Source: Chloroflexota bacterium (GTDB lineage Bacteria; Chloroflexota; Anaerolineae; UBA4142; SHND01). Taken from it: a stretch of 37,823 nucleotides of DNA. Each line of letters starts with the position of its first letter. The stretch's first letter is position 1. The notes below the pieces were generated by a model that saw only the letters and a list, made by a program, of their open reading frames with translations, made no database searches and was not told the DNA's origin. Below, in pieces: positions 23,589 to 30,993 of the stretch. Where the stretch lies: the NCBI GenBank assembly GCA_029778615.1, contig JAKOPZ010000119.1, positions 1-37,823 on the forward strand, in the 5' to 3' direction. A program made the translations under genes and the position numbers.

Positions 23589-24185
23589 ATGATTCAAGAC
23601 AAGACCAAGTACTCGCCCGAAGAATATCTCGCGCGCGAAGAAAAAGCGGAATACAAAAGTGAATACTATGACGGCGAAATCCGCATGATGGCGAGCGGGA
23701 CGGAAGAACATAGTATCATTAAAGGAAATCTTGTCGCCGTGTTGAATGTTGAAACACAACCCAAGCCATGCCGCGTGTATGACAGCGATATGCGCTTGCT
23801 GGTTTCCGCGCGCGGAAGTTATACCTATCCCGATGCAATGGTGATTTGCGGGAAAACTGTTTTCCAAGAAGGTCGCAAGGATGTCATCACAAATCCGCTA
23901 GTGGTAGTTGAGGTTCTCTCCGCGTCCACGCGTGAATATGACTGCATCGAAAAATTTCGGCTCTACAAAGAAATTGATTCACTGCGCGAATATGTGCTGG
24001 TAGATTCGGAACGGATGGTCGTTTCGATTTTGCGACGCGAAATGGATACAGGCAAATGGACCATCGAAATCTTGAACGAGGTCAATGATGTGCTTGGGTT
24101 GGAGACGCTGCAGATTGAAATCCCGCTGTCGCGAATCTACGCCAAAATTGATTTTCAAACGAATGTTGAAACGGTCACCGAATAA
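23589..24185 (+). CDS. Uma2-family PD-(D/E)XK endonuclease-like protein
   Basis: A 198-residue protein of the Uma2 (DUF820) family, a predicted nuclease fold abundant in Cyanobacteria and Chloroflexota. It has the opening YSPEEYLAREEKAEYKSEYY, the EEHSIIKGNLVAVL helix and the acidic site: Asp in YTYPDAMVICG, Glu in NPLVVVEVLSASTREYD and the Lys-containing IEKFRLYKEI. The C-terminal REYVLVDSERMVV is also typical. The function of the family is not established. The frame is open far upstream, but the ATG at 23589, just after the extended -10 promoter, gives the family start. Confidence 0.88.
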   Translation: MIQDKTKYSPEEYLAREEKAEYKSEYYDGEIRMMASGTEEHSIIKGNLVAVLNVETQPKPCRVYDSDMRLLVSARGSYTYPDAMVICGKTVFQEGRKDVITNPLVVVEVLSASTREYDCIEKFRLYKEIDSLREYVLVDSERMVVSILRREMDTGKWTIEILNEVNDVLGLETLQIEIPLSRIYAKIDFQTNVETVTE

Positions 24186-24190
24186 ATTGC

Positions 24191-24223
24191 CTCCGAACGC
24201 ATCGGGTCGTTCGGAGTTTTTTT
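24191..24223 (+). terminator. Intrinsic terminator between Uma2 and tlyA
   Basis: CTCCGAACG/CGTTCGGAG, a 9-bp perfect stem with loop catcgggt, is followed by seven T (24217-24223). The T-run ends only four bases before the tlyA ATG. Confidence 0.9.
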
Positions 24224-24227
24224 AACC

Positions 24228-25022
24228 ATGAGCAAAAAACGTTTGGATGTTTTGCTCGTGGAACGCGGGCTCGCCGAAACGCGCGAACGCGCGCAAGCAT
24301 TAATTCTCGCAGGCGATGTCACAGTCGCGGGGCGCGTGGCAGACAAAGCGGGCGCGCAAGTGAACACGCACGCGGAGATTACAATTCGTGCCCCACTGCC
24401 ATATGTTTCGCGCGGCGGCTACAAACTCGCGGGCGCGCTCGATGCGTTCGACGTGAATCCGCAAGATGCTGTGTGCGCGGACATTGGCGCGTCGACCGGC
24501 GGTTTCACGGATGTGTTGTTGCAGCGCGGCGCAAAAAAAATTTATGCGATTGATGTCGGCTATGGGCAGCTTGCGTGGAAAATTCGCCAAGACCCGCGCG
24601 TGATTGTCATGGACCGCGTAAACGCGCGTTATCTAGAAAAATTGCCTGAACGCGTAGATTTGATCGTTGTTGACGTTTCATTCATTTCGCTCACTCACAT
24701 GCTTCGCGCCGCCCAAACTCTCTTGAAACCAAACTCGGGAAAAATCATCGCGCTGGTCAAACCGCAATTCGAAGCGGGAAAAGGTGAGGTGGGACGCGGC
24801 GGCATTGTCCGCGACGTGCAGGTGCATCGCGCCGTTTTGGAAAAAATCGCACGCTTTGCCGAATCCCTCGATTTCGGTGTGCGTGGGTTGATGCGTTCGC
24901 CGATTCAAGGCACGGAAGGGAATGTGGAATTTTTGATGTACCTTACAAATGATGCCGCGCAAACTTCCATCAACGTTGCGGATGCCATTTCGAGTGTGAC
25001 TGCCAAGGCACCAGACGTTTGA
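24228..25022 (+). CDS. tlyA: TlyA-family rRNA 2'-O-methyltransferase
   Basis: A 264-residue protein with an S4 RNA-binding domain (residues 4-60, [20 protein letters not shown]) fused to an FtsJ-like methyltransferase. The SAM motif is [12 protein letters not shown] (84-95). The K-D-K-E set is K66 (GYKLAGAL), D149 (IVVDVSF), K178 ([12 protein letters not shown]) and E234 (GNVEFL). TlyA 2'-O-methylates cytidines in 16S and sometimes 23S rRNA, a modification required for capreomycin sensitivity in mycobacteria. The start follows a terminator hairpin by four bases and has no Shine-Dalgarno, so how it is transcribed is puzzling. The Nudix gene follows closely. Confidence 0.93.
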   Translation: MSKKRLDVLLVERGLAETRERAQALILAGDVTVAGRVADKAGAQVNTHAEITIRAPLPYVSRGGYKLAGALDAFDVNPQDAVCADIGASTGGFTDVLLQRGAKKIYAIDVGYGQLAWKIRQDPRVIVMDRVNARYLEKLPERVDLIVVDVSFISLTHMLRAAQTLLKPNSGKIIALVKPQFEAGKGEVGRGGIVRDVQVHRAVLEKIARFAESLDFGVRGLMRSPIQGTEGNVEFLMYLTNDAAQTSINVADAISSVTAKAPDV

Positions 25023-25032
25023 CATGACCCGT

Positions 25033-25060
25033 TTGACGCCCTCTCTCATTGCTGTACAAT
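25033..25060 (+). promoter_or_regulatory. Promoter of the Nudix-lipoprotein-reductase genes
   Basis: TTGACG (25033-25038) and TACAAT (25055-25060) are 16 bases apart. The predicted start of transcription falls at about 25067, next to the ATG at 25069, implying a leaderless message. Confidence 0.55.
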
Positions 25061-25068
25061 TTCTACCG

Positions 25069-25722
25069 ATGCTGCAAAAACCCATTACGCTTGACGCGGT
25101 ACGTCGCGCACTGGCTGGCGCGCGCGTGGGGCGCGCCGCGCAAGAACGCATGAGCCCGCGCCCGCGTCCCGGCGATGTTTTTCCGATGCCGGAAAATCCT
25201 GTCGGCAAGCAAGCCGCCGTTTTGATTTTATTGTTCGAGCGCGCGGGCGAGCTGTATTTTTTTCTCACGCGGCGCACCGAAACCGTCGGCACACACAAGG
25301 GACAAATTTCACTGCCGGGTGGCGCGCGCGATGCGGACGAATCATTGCAAGCCACCGCGCTGCGTGAAGCGCGTGAAGAATTGGGCATTGACCCCGCGCA
25401 AGTGGAAATTTTGGGCGCGCCGTTGACGCCGTTGTTCATTCCCGTGAGCGGGTTTTGGGTGACAGCATTTGTGGGTTACTATTGTTGTGACGAACCACAG
25501 CCGAGCGCGTCCGCCGCCGAAGTGTACGAGATTTTGCCGACGCGCCTCGCGGATGTGTTGGACGAAAATGCTGTCGCCGAAGAAGACTGGGAATTGCGCG
25601 GCTATCCAGTGCGCGTGCCTTTTTTTAAATTGCACACTTATAAAGTCTGGGGCGCGACGGCGATGATTCTTGGTGAGTTTGTGTCGCTGTTGCGCGCGCA
25701 GCACGTTGGACAAGCACAATGA
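25069..25722 (+). CDS. Nudix hydrolase, CoA pyrophosphatase type (NudL/YeaB-like)
   Basis: Likely cleaves coenzyme A or its derivatives to phosphopantetheine and 3',5'-ADP. The UPF0035 motif LTRRTETVGTHKGQISLPGG (67-86) is directly followed by the Nudix box: G86, E91, then REAREELGI (99-107). This arrangement is diagnostic for the CoA-directed subfamily. A longer version starting at 25024, two bases after tlyA, is open. However, its first 15 codons overlap a TTGACG-N16-TACAAT promoter, so I prefer ATG 25069 (217 residues). The stop overlaps the lipoprotein gene by four bases. Confidence 0.88.
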   Translation: MLQKPITLDAVRRALAGARVGRAAQERMSPRPRPGDVFPMPENPVGKQAAVLILLFERAGELYFFLTRRTETVGTHKGQISLPGGARDADESLQATALREAREELGIDPAQVEILGAPLTPLFIPVSGFWVTAFVGYYCCDEPQPSASAAEVYEILPTRLADVLDENAVAEEDWELRGYPVRVPFFKLHTYKVWGATAMILGEFVSLLRAQHVGQAQ

Positions 25723-26120
25723 GATTTTTTCGCATTCATTGGTTCGTATTAAGCATAGCTTTGCTTTTTGTCGTCGCGTGTGGCAACACACCGCCGCGCG
25801 TGACGGGCGCAACCTTGGGCACGACTGTGACGGCAGGAAAAATCGCGGACCCGAAAACGACGTTCGCGCCGCGCGACCACATGATTCAATTGGTAGTGGA
25901 TGTGGAAAATGTCGTCACCAACACCACCGTCGGCGTCAAGTGGTACGCCGTTGGTTCGAGCAACCGTTTGTTGTTTGAGGGCGAAGCCGCGCTGGACGCG
26001 TTCAACACCTCTGCCGAATTTGCGCTGAACAGTGCGAACGATTGGCAGGCGGGCAACTATCAAGTCGTGATTTATTTGAACGGCAATCCGGACCGCACAC
26101 TCAATTTCCAAGTGCAATAA
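25719..26120 (+). CDS. Small lipoprotein
   Basis: A 133-residue protein with a classical lipoprotein signal: MRFFRIHWFVLSIALLFVVAC, where VVAC is the lipobox and C21 the lipidated residue. After it comes a small beta-rich domain with VTNTTVGVKWYAVGSSN and WQAGNYQVVIYLNGNPDRTL, resembling an immunoglobulin-like or Ig-fold wall protein. No family assignment is possible by eye. It overlaps the Nudix gene by four bases and lies two bases before the aldo/keto reductase gene, so the three form an operon. Confidence 0.8.
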   Translation: MRFFRIHWFVLSIALLFVVACGNTPPRVTGATLGTTVTAGKIADPKTTFAPRDHMIQLVVDVENVVTNTTVGVKWYAVGSSNRLLFEGEAALDAFNTSAEFALNSANDWQAGNYQVVIYLNGNPDRTLNFQVQ

Positions 26121-26122
26121 AA

Positions 26123-27100
26123 ATGATGAACTATCGCACGCTCGGTTCGACTCGACTGCAAGTTTCGGAATTGTGTCTTGGTACCATGACGTTTCGTTGG
26201 ACAAGCACCGAAGACGAAGCGTACCAAGTGATGGACGCGGCGTGGGACGCGGGCATCAATTTTTTTGACACGGCAGATGTGTATTCGCGTTGGGCGCCCG
26301 GAAATCCCGGCGGCGTTGCCGAAGAAATTATTGGCAAATGGCTCGTGACGCGCCGGATTCCACGCGACAAGATTATCATTGCGACCAAAGTGCGCGGGCG
26401 GATGTGGGAAGGCGCGGACGGGGAAGGGCTGTCGCGCGCACACATTCTGCGCGCGGTGCAAGATTCCCTGCGTCGTCTGCAAATCGAATACATTGATTTA
26501 TATCAAAGTCACTCGCCGGATGAACATACGCCGCAAGAAGAAACGTTGCGCGCGTATGATGATTTGATTCATCAAGGCACTGTGCGGTTCATCGGTTGTT
26601 CCAATTTCAACGCGCAGCAATTGCGTCAAGCGTTGGACATTAGCCAAGCGCTGCGGATTGCGCGCTATGAAACGCTTCAACCGCATTACAATTTAATTTG
26701 GCGCGGCGAGTTTGAAAACGAATTGCAAGCGTTGTGCGCGCAAGAAAATATCGGCGTCATTCCCTACAGCCCCTTGCAAGGCGGATTTCTCACCGGCAAA
26801 TACAAACGCGGGCGACCGCTGCCGGCGACAGGACGCGGCGCCAACAATGAACGTTTCAAAAAGTGGCTGCAAGATGAACGCGCGCTGACGCTTTTGGAAA
26901 CGCTGGAACAAATCAGCGCGGAACGCGGCGAAAGCATGACCGTGACCACGCTCGCGTGGATGCTCACCAATCCCGTCGTTTCGAGCGCCATCATCGGCGC
27001 GAACAATGCCGCACAGCTGAACCAAGCGCTCCCCGCGTCCGGGAAAAAACTCGGCGCGTCGGAAATGGAACGGCTGCATCGCATTAGCCAATGGAGTTGA
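26123..27100 (+). CDS. Aldo/keto reductase
   Basis: A 325-residue NADPH-dependent oxidoreductase with a TIM-barrel fold. The catalytic tetrad is D49 and Y54 (FFDTADVYSRW), K89 (IIIATKVRGRM) and H130 (IEYIDLYQSH). The NADPH region near the C terminus (SSAIIGANNAAQLNQAL) fits. The N terminus RTLGSTRLQVSELCLGTMTF is that of the YajO/IolS-like group. An open frame reaches upstream to 26042 inside the lipoprotein gene, but the ATG at 26123 gives the family start. The substrate cannot be told from sequence. Confidence 0.93.
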   Translation: MMNYRTLGSTRLQVSELCLGTMTFRWTSTEDEAYQVMDAAWDAGINFFDTADVYSRWAPGNPGGVAEEIIGKWLVTRRIPRDKIIIATKVRGRMWEGADGEGLSRAHILRAVQDSLRRLQIEYIDLYQSHSPDEHTPQEETLRAYDDLIHQGTVRFIGCSNFNAQQLRQALDISQALRIARYETLQPHYNLIWRGEFENELQALCAQENIGVIPYSPLQGGFLTGKYKRGRPLPATGRGANNERFKKWLQDERALTLLETLEQISAERGESMTVTTLAWMLTNPVVSSAIIGANNAAQLNQALPASGKKLGASEMERLHRISQWS

Positions 27101-27157
27101 AAACACCGTCAACCGGCAATGCAGGAATACTTATCACTTTCGAATGACTGACTACAA

Positions 27158-28360
27158 ATGACTATTTTCTTACTCATCCGCCACGCATCGAATGATTACA
27201 TCAAGGAAGGGCGTTTGGCGGGACGCACGCCCGGCGTACATCTCAACGCCGAAGGGCAGCGCGAAGCCGAAGAGATGGCGCGCCGCACTGCCCACATCCC
27301 ACTCGAAGCAATCTATTCGAGTCCGCTTGAACGCGCGCGCGATACCGCCCAAGCATTGGCAGCTTGTCACAAGCTGCCCATCACGATTGTCGAGGGACTG
27401 TTGGAAGGCGACGCGGGCGAATGGACGGGCAAAAAACTGAGCGAGTTGAACACCACCGAAACATGGAAGCAAATTCAAACCAAGCCGATTGGTGTAAAAT
27501 TACCGGGCGGCGAAAGTATTGACGAGGTACAAGCCCGCATGGTCGCCGCAATCGAAACGATTCGCGAAAAACATCCGGACTCGATTGTGGCAATTGTTTC
27601 TCATGCCGACCCGCTCAAAAGCGTCGTCGCACACTATCTCAATTGGGACTTGAACAATTTCCAACGCATTGCCATCAGTCCTGCTTCGGTAACCATCCTG
27701 AATGTGGACGATAAAGGCGCGACACTGCTGCGGAGCAACGATACGGGCGCGCTGCCAAAACTGGAAAAACCCAAGCCCGCGAAAAAAGAGGCAAGCCAAG
27801 AAACCGAGGAAAAGGAAGAACGCAAAATGGCGGAAGCAAACATTGTGCATGACCTGAATCCTGTCTCGCGCGTAACCGTTGGCGCATTAGGCGAACCCGG
27901 ACAGCGGACCTTTTTTTTGCAAGGGCGGCAAAGCAGTACGCTGGTCAGTCTGGTGACGGAAAAAGAACAAATGCAATCCCTCGCTCAAGGCATCACCGAT
28001 TTACTCACACGCTTGGGCGAACGCACGGACGGTCCGGACGATGTCTCGGACTATGAGCTGCAATTGGAACTGCCTGTCGAACCCTTGTTTCGCATCGGGC
28101 AGTTGGGACTTGGCTATGACCAAGAAAATGATTTGCTCGTCATTGTCGCTTACGCGCTGCCCGAACAAGAGGAACAGGAAACGGTGGACGTCGTGCGATT
28201 TTGGGCGACGCGCGACCAAATGCGCGCGTTGGCGCACCACGTAACTCAAGTTGCCGCTGCCGGTCGTCCGACCTGTGTCTTGTGCGGACGCCCCATTGAC
28301 CCCGCCGGACATTTTTGCCCGCGCCGCAACGGACACGCAGAATTTGTGCAAATGATTTAA
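27158..28360 (+). CDS. Histidine phosphatase-DUF3090 fusion protein
   Basis: A 400-residue two-domain protein. Residues 1-200 form a histidine phosphatase (phosphoglycerate-mutase-like): LLIRHASNDY with catalytic H9, SSPLERARDTAQALA, EGDAGEWTG and VSHADPLK with H149. A charged linker (205-224, PKPAKKEASQETEEKEERK) leads to a DUF3090 domain (225-400): VTVGALGEPGQRTFFLQGRQ and a C-terminal zinc-knuckle-like CVLCGRPIDPAGHFCPRRNGH. In Actinobacteria these two are separate adjacent genes followed by an SCO1664-family gene, as here. In the linker an AAGGAAG lies about 9 nt before an in-frame ATG (27827) whose product MAEANIVHDLN would be a free DUF3090 protein, so internal initiation is possible. 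Confidence 0.9.
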   Translation: MTIFLLIRHASNDYIKEGRLAGRTPGVHLNAEGQREAEEMARRTAHIPLEAIYSSPLERARDTAQALAACHKLPITIVEGLLEGDAGEWTGKKLSELNTTETWKQIQTKPIGVKLPGGESIDEVQARMVAAIETIREKHPDSIVAIVSHADPLKSVVAHYLNWDLNNFQRIAISPASVTILNVDDKGATLLRSNDTGALPKLEKPKPAKKEASQETEEKEERKMAEANIVHDLNPVSRVTVGALGEPGQRTFFLQGRQSSTLVSLVTEKEQMQSLAQGITDLLTRLGERTDGPDDVSDYELQLELPVEPLFRIGQLGLGYDQENDLLVIVAYALPEQEEQETVDVVRFWATRDQMRALAHHVTQVAAAGRPTCVLCGRPIDPAGHFCPRRNGHAEFVQMI

Positions 28361-28446
28361 TGTGATGCGAGACGAGAGATTGGAGACTGGAGCTTCCTCA
28401 CGCTGTTCGGAATGACAAGTCTCCAATCTCCAATCTCCAATGTCTA
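28361..28446. repeat. Word-repeat palindrome before the SCO1664 gene (family A)
   Basis: The left arm is gagacgagagattggagact plus ggag. The right arm is agtctccaatctccaatctc plus caatgtcta. The loop cttcctcacgctgttcggaa plus tgac resembles the dispersed repeat gtcattccgaacgcagtgag found in many bacteria. The start codon of the next gene lies in the last word (ccaatgtctaatgtcc). Confidence 0.85.
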
Positions 28447-29220
28447 ATGTCCGATTCTTTTGACGACAAAAAATTTCTTATCGGCGCGTTTCGTTCGCGC
28501 GCGGAACGGGACGCGCTGCGCGAGTTTTTGACGCGCGGTGAGATTGCGCTCGAAGGCATGGTGCCGTGGAGTTCCAATTACACTTATCTCGTTCGCATTC
28601 AATGGAAGGAACAGGAAGAGTACGGCATTTACAAACCACAGTGCGGCGAACGTCCGCTGTGGGATTTTGAAACGGGTTCGCTGTGCAAGCGCGAAGTCGC
28701 CGCGTATGAACTCAGCGCCTTTTTGAATTTTCCCAATGTGCCTGTGACGGTGATGCGCGCGGACGCGCCGCAAGGACTGGGCATGGTACAGCAATTCATT
28801 GAGCACAAGCGCCGCGAAAATTTTTTCACCCTGCGCGACAAATGCCGCGACGAGATGCAGCGCATTGCCGTGTTCGACGCTCTCATCAACAACACCGACC
28901 GCAAAGGCGGACACATTCTGCTCGACCAGAACGGAACGGTTTGGGCAATTGACCACGGCGTCACCTTTCACGAAGACCCAAAGCTGCGGACCGTGATTTG
29001 GGACTTTATTGATGACCCGATTCCCGAACTACTCTTGAATCAATTGGAAGCCCTGCGCGCGGCCCTCAAGCCGAACGAACCGCTGCGCACGACTCTCGAA
29101 CCACTCCTCTCGCGCGCCGAACTGCGCGCGTTGACCCTGCGCTTGAACCAGCTGTTGAAAAACCGCGTGTATCCTTCGCCGCCCGAAGACTGGCCCCACA
29201 TTCCCTGGCCTCCCGTCTGA
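28447..29220 (+). CDS. SCO1664-family kinase-like protein
   Basis: A 257-residue protein of the SCO1664 family, distantly related to phosphatidylinositol 3/4-kinases. Kinase-like motifs are K63 in YGIYKPQCGE, the catalytic-loop-like VFDALINNTDRKGGHILL (D144, N149, D151) and the metal-loop-like VWAIDHGVTFHED (D169). The segment GMVQQFIE occupies the hinge position. Substrate unknown. Together with the upstream phosphatase-DUF3090 gene it forms the same functional trio as in Actinobacteria, which suggests a phosphorylation/dephosphorylation pair. No Shine-Dalgarno: the start sits in a word repeat. Confidence 0.88.
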   Translation: MSDSFDDKKFLIGAFRSRAERDALREFLTRGEIALEGMVPWSSNYTYLVRIQWKEQEEYGIYKPQCGERPLWDFETGSLCKREVAAYELSAFLNFPNVPVTVMRADAPQGLGMVQQFIEHKRRENFFTLRDKCRDEMQRIAVFDALINNTDRKGGHILLDQNGTVWAIDHGVTFHEDPKLRTVIWDFIDDPIPELLLNQLEALRAALKPNEPLRTTLEPLLSRAELRALTLRLNQLLKNRVYPSPPEDWPHIPWPPV

Positions 29221-29231
29221 GCCCCGAACCT

Positions 29232-29264
29232 CCACGCGTCCCGTTGCGCGTGGTTTTTTGTTTG
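29232..29264 (+). terminator. Intrinsic terminator after the SCO1664 gene
   Basis: CCACGCG/CGCGTGG with loop tcccgttg is followed by ttttttgtttg. Confidence 0.88.
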
Positions 29265-29295
29265 AAACCTCTCCGCTACCGCGTCGTATGAAAGA

Positions 29296-29324
29296 TTGAA
29301 AAATCTAGTTACTCGTATTATAAT
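29296..29324 (+). promoter_or_regulatory. Promoter of the padR-like gene
   Basis: TTGAAA (29296-29301) and TATAAT (29319-29324) are 17 bases apart, close to the ideal. Transcription would begin near 29331, leaving a 27-nt leader before the ATG. Confidence 0.75.
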
Positions 29325-29357
29325 TTCCCCGTTTTTGGAAACGATGGGAAATCTGAC

Positions 29358-29945
29358 ATGTCCGTTCGTCATGCCGTTTTAGGGTTGCTCGCTCAACGTC
29401 CGCGTCATGGGTACGAATTGCGCGCGGCGTTCGAGGCGTTCGTTGGTGGGCGCGAAAATTGGGAGGTCAATCCCGCGCAAATTTATGCGACGCTCACGCG
29501 ATTAGAAGAAAGCGGCTTGGTGCGCGAACACGGCATGGCTCAGGCGAGCGGTCCCGAAAAGCGCATCTATTCCATCACACGGCAGGGCAAAGACGCGCTG
29601 CGCGAATGGTTTAGCACCGCGATTGAACGCGAACATCAACGCGATGAATTTTTTATCAAACTCATGCTGTGTTTGGCGACAGGGCAAGCGGACCCGTACA
29701 AATTGATTCAAACGCAGCGCGCCAAACTCTATCAAGATTTGCACAACATTACCGTGCAGCGCACGCGCGCCAATCCGCAAGCTGAACTCGCGCGCATTTT
29801 GTTGTACGACAAAGCCATCATGTATCTCGAAGCCGATTTGCGTTGGATGGACTTGGTGCAAGCGCGCCTCGACGAAATTATGCGACAACCGATGCCTGAA
29901 CCCGATTTGAAACCGCGCGGCAGACCGCGCAAAATGCAAGACTAG
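29358..29945 (+). CDS. PadR-family transcriptional regulator with C-terminal AT-hook-like motif
   Basis: A 195-residue regulator. The N-terminal winged helix has HAVLGLLAQRPRHGYELRAA, NPAQIYATLTRLEESGLVRE and GPEKRIYSITRQGKDALREW, all diagnostic of PadR. A helical dimerisation domain follows (about 100-175). The last residues, KPRGRPRKMQD, match the AT-hook core (GRP between basic residues), unusual for PadR. It lies upstream of an ABC transporter pair in the same direction, so it is a likely repressor of that transporter, as with PadR/LmrA-type regulators. It has its own strong promoter. Confidence 0.9.
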   Translation: MSVRHAVLGLLAQRPRHGYELRAAFEAFVGGRENWEVNPAQIYATLTRLEESGLVREHGMAQASGPEKRIYSITRQGKDALREWFSTAIEREHQRDEFFIKLMLCLATGQADPYKLIQTQRAKLYQDLHNITVQRTRANPQAELARILLYDKAIMYLEADLRWMDLVQARLDEIMRQPMPEPDLKPRGRPRKMQD

Positions 29946-30001
29946 CGACTGGAGACTGATTACCGGTAACAAAAGACTCGTTACTGCAATCTTTAATCTC
30001 T
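29946..30001. repeat. Left arm of an interrupted word-repeat palindrome (family A)
   Basis: The spacer after padR begins agcgactggagactgatta and continues ggtaacaaaagactcgtta to tttaatctct. The matching right arm, gatctccaatctctagtctc plus caattc (30147-30173), is displaced by the MITE-like element at 30002-30146. Confidence 0.7.
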
Positions 30002-30146
30002 AGGACTTGCGCTTGTCATTTCGAACCCCTCAATCCTTCGGGGTAAACTCTGTGAGAAATCTCGGACTGTACCACTGAGCTTTCTCGCAAAGCATGTCCC
30101 GAAGCATTGAGGGAACGGCTCGAAATGACATCTGAGCGCAAGTCCT
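30002..30146. mobile_element. MITE-like element with 12-bp terminal inverted repeats
   Basis: AGGACTTGCGCT (30002-30013) is perfectly inverted as AGCGCAAGTCCT (30135-30146). Sub-terminal TGTCATTTCGA (30014-30024) and TCGAAATGACA (30120-30130) are also inverted. Internally, ctcaatccttcgggg pairs loosely with cccgaagcattgaggg. Total length is 145 bp, with no coding capacity. No clear target duplication was found. It is inserted inside a family-A word palindrome. Similar AGGACTTNCGC ends occur on small non-autonomous elements in filamentous bacteria to my knowledge, but I cannot verify the parent transposase. Confidence 0.7.
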
Positions 30147-30173
30147 GATCTCCAATCTCTAGTCTCCAATTCA
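30147..30173. repeat. Right arm of the interrupted word-repeat palindrome (family A)
   Basis: Words ccaatctctagtctccaatt run to the base before the ABC ATPase ATG, as in the spacers before rpsE and rpsM. No Shine-Dalgarno is present. Confidence 0.7.
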
Positions 30174-30917
30174 ATGTCTCTCGTTCAAACGCAAGACCTC
30201 ACAAAAATTTACGGCAGCGGTGAAACCGCTGTGACCGCGCTGGACCGCGTGAACGTCAAAATTGACGCGGGCGAATTTGTCGCGGTCATGGGCCCGAGCG
30301 GTTGCGGCAAATCAACGCTTTTGCATTTGCTCGGCGGACTCGACCGTCCAACATCGGGAGAGGTGTTGATTGAAGGCGCATCGCTCGGCAAATTGTCCGA
30401 TGACAAATTGACGGAACTGCGGCGGCGCAAAATCGGATTTGTCTTTCAATTTTTCAATCTCATTCCCGTTCTCGACGCGGTGGAAAATGCCGCGCTGCCT
30501 GTGATGCTCGACGGCGTGAACGCGTCGAAAGCGAAAACGCAAGCGCGCGATTGGCTTGAACGCGTCGGCTTGCAAAACCGTTTGCACAGTCGTCCCGACC
30601 AACTTTCGGGTGGGCAGCAGCAGCGCGTCGCGATTGCGCGCGCGCTCGTCGCCGAACCCGCGCTCGTTCTCGCCGACGAACCGACGGGCAATCTCGATTC
30701 GCGCGCGGCGGATGAAATTGCGGGACTCTTGCGTCAAGTTGCCGAAGCATGGGGACGCTCTGTCGTGATGGTCACGCACGACCCGCGCATCGCCGCATAT
30801 GCGGACCGCATTATCTTTTTAAAAGATGGAACGATTGTGGATGAAACGCGCTTGCATACAAAAGACGGTCAAGACGCGGAAATGGTATTGGGAAAAATGA
30901 AGGTGTTGGCAGAGTAG
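30174..30917 (+). CDS. ABC transporter ATP-binding protein (MacB/LolD type)
   Basis: A 247-residue ATPase. Walker A is GPSGCGKST (about 40-48), the Q-loop [12 protein letters not shown], the signature [15 protein letters not shown], Walker [13 protein letters not shown] and the switch His VTHDPR. The sequence places it in the MacB/LolD group, which pairs with FtsX-type permeases. It is followed by such a permease after a word-repeat spacer. Its start lies directly after the right arm of the repeat and lacks a Shine-Dalgarno. Regulation by the upstream PadR protein is likely. Confidence 0.95.
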   Translation: MSLVQTQDLTKIYGSGETAVTALDRVNVKIDAGEFVAVMGPSGCGKSTLLHLLGGLDRPTSGEVLIEGASLGKLSDDKLTELRRRKIGFVFQFFNLIPVLDAVENAALPVMLDGVNASKAKTQARDWLERVGLQNRLHSRPDQLSGGQQQRVAIARALVAEPALVLADEPTGNLDSRAADEIAGLLRQVAEAWGRSVVMVTHDPRIAAYADRIIFLKDGTIVDETRLHTKDGQDAEMVLGKMKVLAE

Positions 30918-30990
30918 CAAGTAGTAGGTAGTAGGTAGCAAGGAACAAGATGCTCGTTGCGCTCCCTGCTACATGCTACCTGATACCTTA
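30918..30990. repeat. Word-repeat palindrome between ABC ATPase and permease genes
   Basis: The left arm is tagcaagtagtaggtagtag plus gtagcaagg. The right arm is ccctgctacatgctacctga plus tacctt. The loop is aacaagatgctcgttgcgct. The first word overlaps the stop codon of the ATPase gene; the last word ends three bases before the permease start. Confidence 0.88.
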
Positions 30991-30993
30991 ACC

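Noticed and set aside
575-30990. Word palindromes considered as intrinsic terminators
   Set aside because: None has a T-tract after the right arm, they lie between co-transcribed essential genes, and real terminators in this window (18851, 19489, 21385, 24191, 29232, 33723, 37423) look quite different.
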